Shown here: positions 61,401 to 64,000 of the stretch, piece by piece
How the letters are laid out: each line of letters opens with the position of its first letter
Numbering within the stretch: position 1 is the stretch's first letter
NCBI GenBank assembly: GCA_020633195.1
Contig: JACKEC010000014.1
Location: 186,001 to 250,000 of the forward strand
Direction: 5' to 3'
Source of the DNA: Sandaracinaceae bacterium
Lineage (GTDB): Bacteria > Myxococcota_A > Polyangia > Polyangiales > Sandaracinaceae
Length of the DNA stretch: 64,000 nucleotides
Position numbers and translations under genes: made by a program
The notes under the pieces: model-generated
What the model saw: the letters and a program-made list of their open reading frames with translations, nothing else
Databases searched by the model: none
Told to the model about the DNA's origin: nothing

Positions 61401-64000
61401 GCAGGAGCAGCTCGAGCGCATCGCCCGCGCGACGGGCGCCTTCGAGCAGCTCGCCGCGGTCTACGAGGAGCGCGTCGAGGGCCTGCTGTCGATCGAGGAG
61501 GAGCTCGAGGACCCGTCCCTCGCCACGCAGCTGCTGGTGAAGGCGGCGACCATCCGCGAGGACCAGCTCGGCGACCTCGAGACGGCCATCCGGCACTACC
61601 AGCGGGTCATCGCGCTCGACGAGCGGCACATCGAGGCGGCCACCGCCCTCGAGCGCCTCTTCCAGATGTCGGAGCGCTACACCGAGCTGGCGGCGATCCT
61701 GCTGCACAAGGCGTCTATCCTCGACGTCCCCGACGACCAGAAGGACCACCTCTTCCGCGCCGCGGCGATCCACGAGGACCTCCTCGAGAAGCCGACCGAC
61801 GCGATCGACGTCTACAAGAAGGTCCTCGAGGTCGACCCCGAGGATCTGCGCGCCCTCGACAAGCTGATCGAGCTGCACCTCATGCTCGAGAAGTGGGAGG
61901 AGCTGCTCGGCTACTACGAGCGCAAAGCGGACATCGTCTTCGACCCCGACGAGAAGAAGTCGATCTTCGTCGAGGTCGGCGCGGTCTACGAGCGCGAGAT
62001 CGGCGACGTCACCAAGGCGATCGACACCTACCAGCGCATCCTCGAGATCGACCCCGACGACCTCACCGCGATCGGGCGCCTCGACGCGCTGTACCAGGCG
62101 AGCGGCAACTGGGAGGAGCTGCGCGCGATCCTCGAGCGCGAGGCCGACCTCGCGGCGGATCCGAACGAGGTCATCTCGTACCGCTACCGGATCGCCGACC
62201 TCTGGGATCACAAGCTCGGCGACCCCGCGCGCGCGGTCGACGGGTACCGCGACATCCTCGGCGTGATCCCCGATCACACGCCGACGCTCGAGGCGCTCGA
62301 GCGGATGATCGCGGAGGGCAAGGAGCCCAACGAAGCGGCGCTCGTCCTCGAGCCCATCTACAGCCAGTACGGCGAGTTCGAGCGGCTCGTCGCCGTCCTC
62401 GAGGTCCAGGTCGCGCACGAGGAGGACCCGATGAACCGGGTGAGCCTCCTCCACCGCGTCGCGGAGCTCGGCGAGGTGCAGCTCGAGCGCGCGCAGCAGG
62501 CCTTCGACGCGTACGCGCGGGCGCTGCCGCTCGACAACGCGAACGACCACACGATGATGAGCCTCGAGCGCCTCGCCGAGGAGCTGAACGCGTGGCCGCA
62601 GGTCACGGCGCTCTACGACGCGGAGGTCCAGAAGCTCCGCACCGAGTCGCCCGATCTGCTGATCGACATGGCCCTGCGCGTCGCGCAGATCTACTTCATC
62701 CAGCTCGGCGACGTGGACAACGCGATCGCGCGCTACCGCATCGTGCTCGAGGTGGATCAGGCGCACGTGCAGGCGGTCGAGGCCCTCGATCAGCTGTACG
62801 AGCAGACCGAGCGCTGGGCCGAGCTCGCCGAGATCCTGCAGCTCGAGGTCCAGCTCGCCGCGAGCTCGGACGACATCCTCAACTTCCAGTTCCGGCTCGG
62901 GCAGCTCTACCAGCACTACCTCGGGCGCGTGGACGACGCGATCGAGCAGTACCGGGAGATCCTCGCGTCCGCGCCGGAGCACGAGTACGCGCTCGGCGCC
63001 CTCGAGCAGCTCTTCGGGGAGGGCGTGAAGCCCCTCGTCATCGGCGAGATCCTCGAGCCCCTGTTCCGGATGAGCGACGCGTGGGACCGCCTCGTCGTGG
63101 TCAACACGGTGCAGCTCCAGCACCAGACCGACGCGGACGAGCGGGTCTCGATGATGCACCGCATCGCCGAGATCGAGGAGGACCGCGCCGGCGATCACCA
63201 GCAGGCGTTCGAGTGGATGCAGCGCGCCCTCCTCGAGGGCCCGCGGCACGACCACACGGCCGCCGAGGTCGAGCGGCTCGCGGGCATGCTGGACCGCTGG
63301 GACCAGCTCGCGAACACCTACGCCGACGTGCTCGCGCAGGCGGAGGACCCCGAGACCATCGCGGAGGTCGGCAAGCGCCAGGCGCGGATCTACGAGCTCG
63401 AGCTCGGCGACATCGAGCGCGCGGTGGCGTCCTACCTGTTCGTCCTGAAGTCCCACCCGACCGAGCGCGAGGTCCTCGAGAACCTCGACCGCATCTACTC
63501 GGAGCACGGGGCCCACGAGGCGCTCGCGGAGACCCTCAAGAAGCGGGTCACCGCCGGCGAGGACGAGCTCGAGCGCGTCGAGCTCTCGTTCCGCCTCGGC
63601 CAGGTGCTCGAGAACGACCTCGGCCGCATCGACGAGGCCGTCACGGTCTACACGGGCCTGCTCGGGAGCCTCGATCCGGAGCACGAGCCGTCGATCAAGG
63701 CGCTGCAGAACATCTACACGGAGAAGCAGGACTGGACGTCGCTCTTCGCCACCTTCCAGCGCGAGATGGAAGTCGTGATGGGCGACTCGGCGCGGTCGGA
63801 CGTGACCGCGAAGATGGCCCACGTCTCGGCCTTCTATCTGGGGCAGCCCGACAAGGCGATCGAGCTCTGGAAGGAAGTCCTCGACATGCGCGGCGAGGAC
63901 CCGGAGGCGCTCAACGCCCTCGGGAACATCTACGCGCACCTCGAGCGCTGGGGTGAGCTGGTCGAGATCCTCGACCGCGAGGTGACGGTCGCGGAGTCCG
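58402..64000 (+). CDS. Giant TPR protein, GltI/AgmK-like, partial
   Basis: An open frame from GTG 58402 to the window end, 1866 codons, with no stop. It was not visible as a closed ORF. There is no signal peptide at the N-terminus (VSDEELTEEARAQLAELDD), so it may be cytoplasmic. The whole chain is a ladder of paired helices with the repeated core 'DxxxAIxxYxxILxLDPxxxxALxALxxLYE' in blocks of about 35-40 residues. Such extreme TPR proteins next to GltG in Myxococcus are AgmK/GltI. GGAGG (58392-58396) fits the GTG. Frames 2 and 3 also stay open for more than 3 kb here, an artefact of the GC-rich repeats. Confidence 0.7.
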   Translation, partial: MSDEELTEEARAQLAELDDSIEKLTGQKRWSDVIKAIVSKAEIHVDPATKVELYAEAGRMYLDKSSNQAEAIKCFESVLEHDAHNLEAIEQLKEMYEKRRDWESLVRVRQRAAQLMDEADRLFEYVEIANLATQRLRKPEICIELWNEVLGQDDENPEALEALAQLYERAREWEPLARVLDKRVQQIDDEEELKTALNKLGMIYADKVGDDQGAVDAFRRLLALDPDDRRAQEQLKRRYASLKAWDDLEEFYATSDKWDELIRVLEREAENKDISDEERTDLLFRAARLWMDKLDKADRAARAYEKVLSKDETNLEAALALSPIYEEAGDAKKLVGVYEVRLGHATEPVERVHLLRESGLLYEEKLRKPKEAFESFIAAFKTDPTQEVIREDVARLAEAVKGWDEAIAAYGVAIEASTDPDVQVELRLQLGGLLTQVERVEDAIAQYRAVYESEGDNLAAISALEQLYRQTEKYAELMEVYERRMELEEDPDARRQLAYGRASLYESELGDAASAIDAYQAILGEWGDDESDAYAALDRLYESEERWADLAATLERRIELGPESTEELAALKFRQANVLSDHLEEKARALDLYREVLMLNPEHDGARARLESFLDDAELGSHAATILEPIYEMQGEWEPLVRALEVLAKGSDDPERKLEILTKVGEVCGMQINDQGRAFDAFGRAFRVMPESVETLQRLELLAVEQERFDDLVALVEALAGETADPDLSRTLWLKAAAVHDTQRQDVDRAVAAYGKILELDPGDGEVLDALDALYRRTERWRDLLGVVRRKAELADDPTYQEDLLAQNAMIFEEMLEEPENAIGVYNDILELDPTSQRALVALDRLYERLERWSDLADNIGRQLTIAEDPEAQTVLMLRLGALRESRMNAVEAAIEIYREVLERDPSNERALSALERLIQTEEHQLLIAGILEPIYRDASLYEQLIYVHEIQAHHASSPDMRVELLHQIAELYEMALEDYGNAFNSFARALGEEPADLNTQEQLERIARATGAFEQLAAVYEERVEGLLSIEEELEDPSLATQLLVKAATIREDQLGDLETAIRHYQRVIALDERHIEAATALERLFQMSERYTELAAILLHKASILDVPDDQKDHLFRAAAIHEDLLEKPTDAIDVYKKVLEVDPEDLRALDKLIELHLMLEKWEELLGYYERKADIVFDPDEKKSIFVEVGAVYEREIGDVTKAIDTYQRILEIDPDDLTAIGRLDALYQASGNWEELRAILEREADLAADPNEVISYRYRIADLWDHKLGDPARAVDGYRDILGVIPDHTPTLEALERMIAEGKEPNEAALVLEPIYSQYGEFERLVAVLEVQVAHEEDPMNRVSLLHRVAELGEVQLERAQQAFDAYARALPLDNANDHTMMSLERLAEELNAWPQVTALYDAEVQKLRTESPDLLIDMALRVAQIYFIQLGDVDNAIARYRIVLEVDQAHVQAVEALDQLYEQTERWAELAEILQLEVQLAASSDDILNFQFRLGQLYQHYLGRVDDAIEQYREILASAPEHEYALGALEQLFGEGVKPLVIGEILEPLFRMSDAWDRLVVVNTVQLQHQTDADERVSMMHRIAEIEEDRAGDHQQAFEWMQRALLEGPRHDHTAAEVERLAGMLDRWDQLANTYADVLAQAEDPETIAEVGKRQARIYELELGDIERAVASYLFVLKSHPTEREVLENLDRIYSEHGAHEALAETLKKRVTAGEDELERVELSFRLGQVLENDLGRIDEAVTVYTGLLGSLDPEHEPSIKALQNIYTEKQDWTSLFATFQREMEVVMGDSARSDVTAKMAHVSAFYLGQPDKAIELWKEVLDMRGEDPEALNALGNIYAHLERWGELVEILDREVTVAES

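Noticed and set aside
59683..63939. A 1418-codon open frame antisense to the giant TPR gene
   Set aside because: It mirrors the repeat pattern of the sense gene, has no fold-like features, no ribosome binding site and an Arg/Val/Leu/Asp-biased composition; it exists because GC-rich codons rarely create antisense stops.
60597..63956. An 1119-codon frame on the same strand inside the giant TPR gene
   Set aside because: Arg/Ala/Pro/Gly-only composition typical of the shifted frame of a high-GC gene.

Overview
The window looks like a chromosomal segment of a Myxococcota bacterium, most likely order Polyangiales and near Sandaracinaceae. This rests on the very high GC content, many GTG/TTG starts, Asp/Gly-rich 'DGGxDAG' lipoproteins, PEGA-domain proteins, a Ser/Thr kinase with a C-terminal membrane anchor, FHA-domain proteins, myxobacterial-type outer-membrane barrels and a large cluster resembling the Myxococcus xanthus Glt gliding machinery. 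I see no rRNA, tRNA, CRISPR array, insertion sequence or prophage.

Layout. 1-9.9 kb holds envelope genes: a degenerate ATP-grasp protein, three PEGA proteins, Cys-rich lipoproteins, a histone-deacetylase-like enzyme, and an intergenic tract packed with hairpins (7.35-7.65 kb). Beside the tract is a Pro/Ala-rich gene broken by at least six frame changes. 9.9-15 kb holds glycerate 2-kinase, a pair of Get3/ArsA-like ATPases, a YhhN membrane protein and an HD-domain protein. 15-20.9 kb holds a Cys/Met-metabolism PLP enzyme, a Ser/Thr kinase, and two UbiA prenyltransferases with two unknown proteins. 20.9-30.6 kb holds an FHA-ABC transporter, an OPT transporter, lexA, and a VIT/vWA exported protein whose ribosome binding site is buried in a hairpin. 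30.7-37.4 kb holds a GH35-like glycosidase, an SDR, a CrcB fluoride channel and an FG-GAP/UnbV lipoprotein. 37.5-47.7 kb holds a membrane sensor, two OmpA-size barrels, ftsY, a HEAT-repeat protein, a HAMP protein and a YraN nuclease-like protein.

48-64 kb is one co-directional block: a TPR protein, then homologues of GltD/AgmU (1214 aa), GltE/AglT, a 79-residue GltF-like periplasmic protein, GltG/PglI (FHA-TM-TonB-like), a TPR lipoprotein, and the start of a giant TPR protein like GltI/AgmK that runs off the end. By analogy with Myxococcus these proteins link a cytoplasmic signalling layer (FHA) through the inner membrane and periplasm to the outer membrane. The AglRQS motor and GltJ are not in this window. 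The two barrels at 39.9-41.8 kb could be their outer-membrane partners.

Regulation. Eight probable sigma-70-type promoters share an 18-bp spacer, three of them in the gliding block. Several other genes have a -10-like box 6-10 nt before the start codon and no Shine-Dalgarno sequence, which suggests leaderless mRNAs. The observations I consider most worth following are the hairpin array, the multiply frameshifted repeat gene, the complementary Get3-like pair, a motif shared by the vWA protein and the GltF-like protein, and the buried ribosome binding site downstream of lexA.
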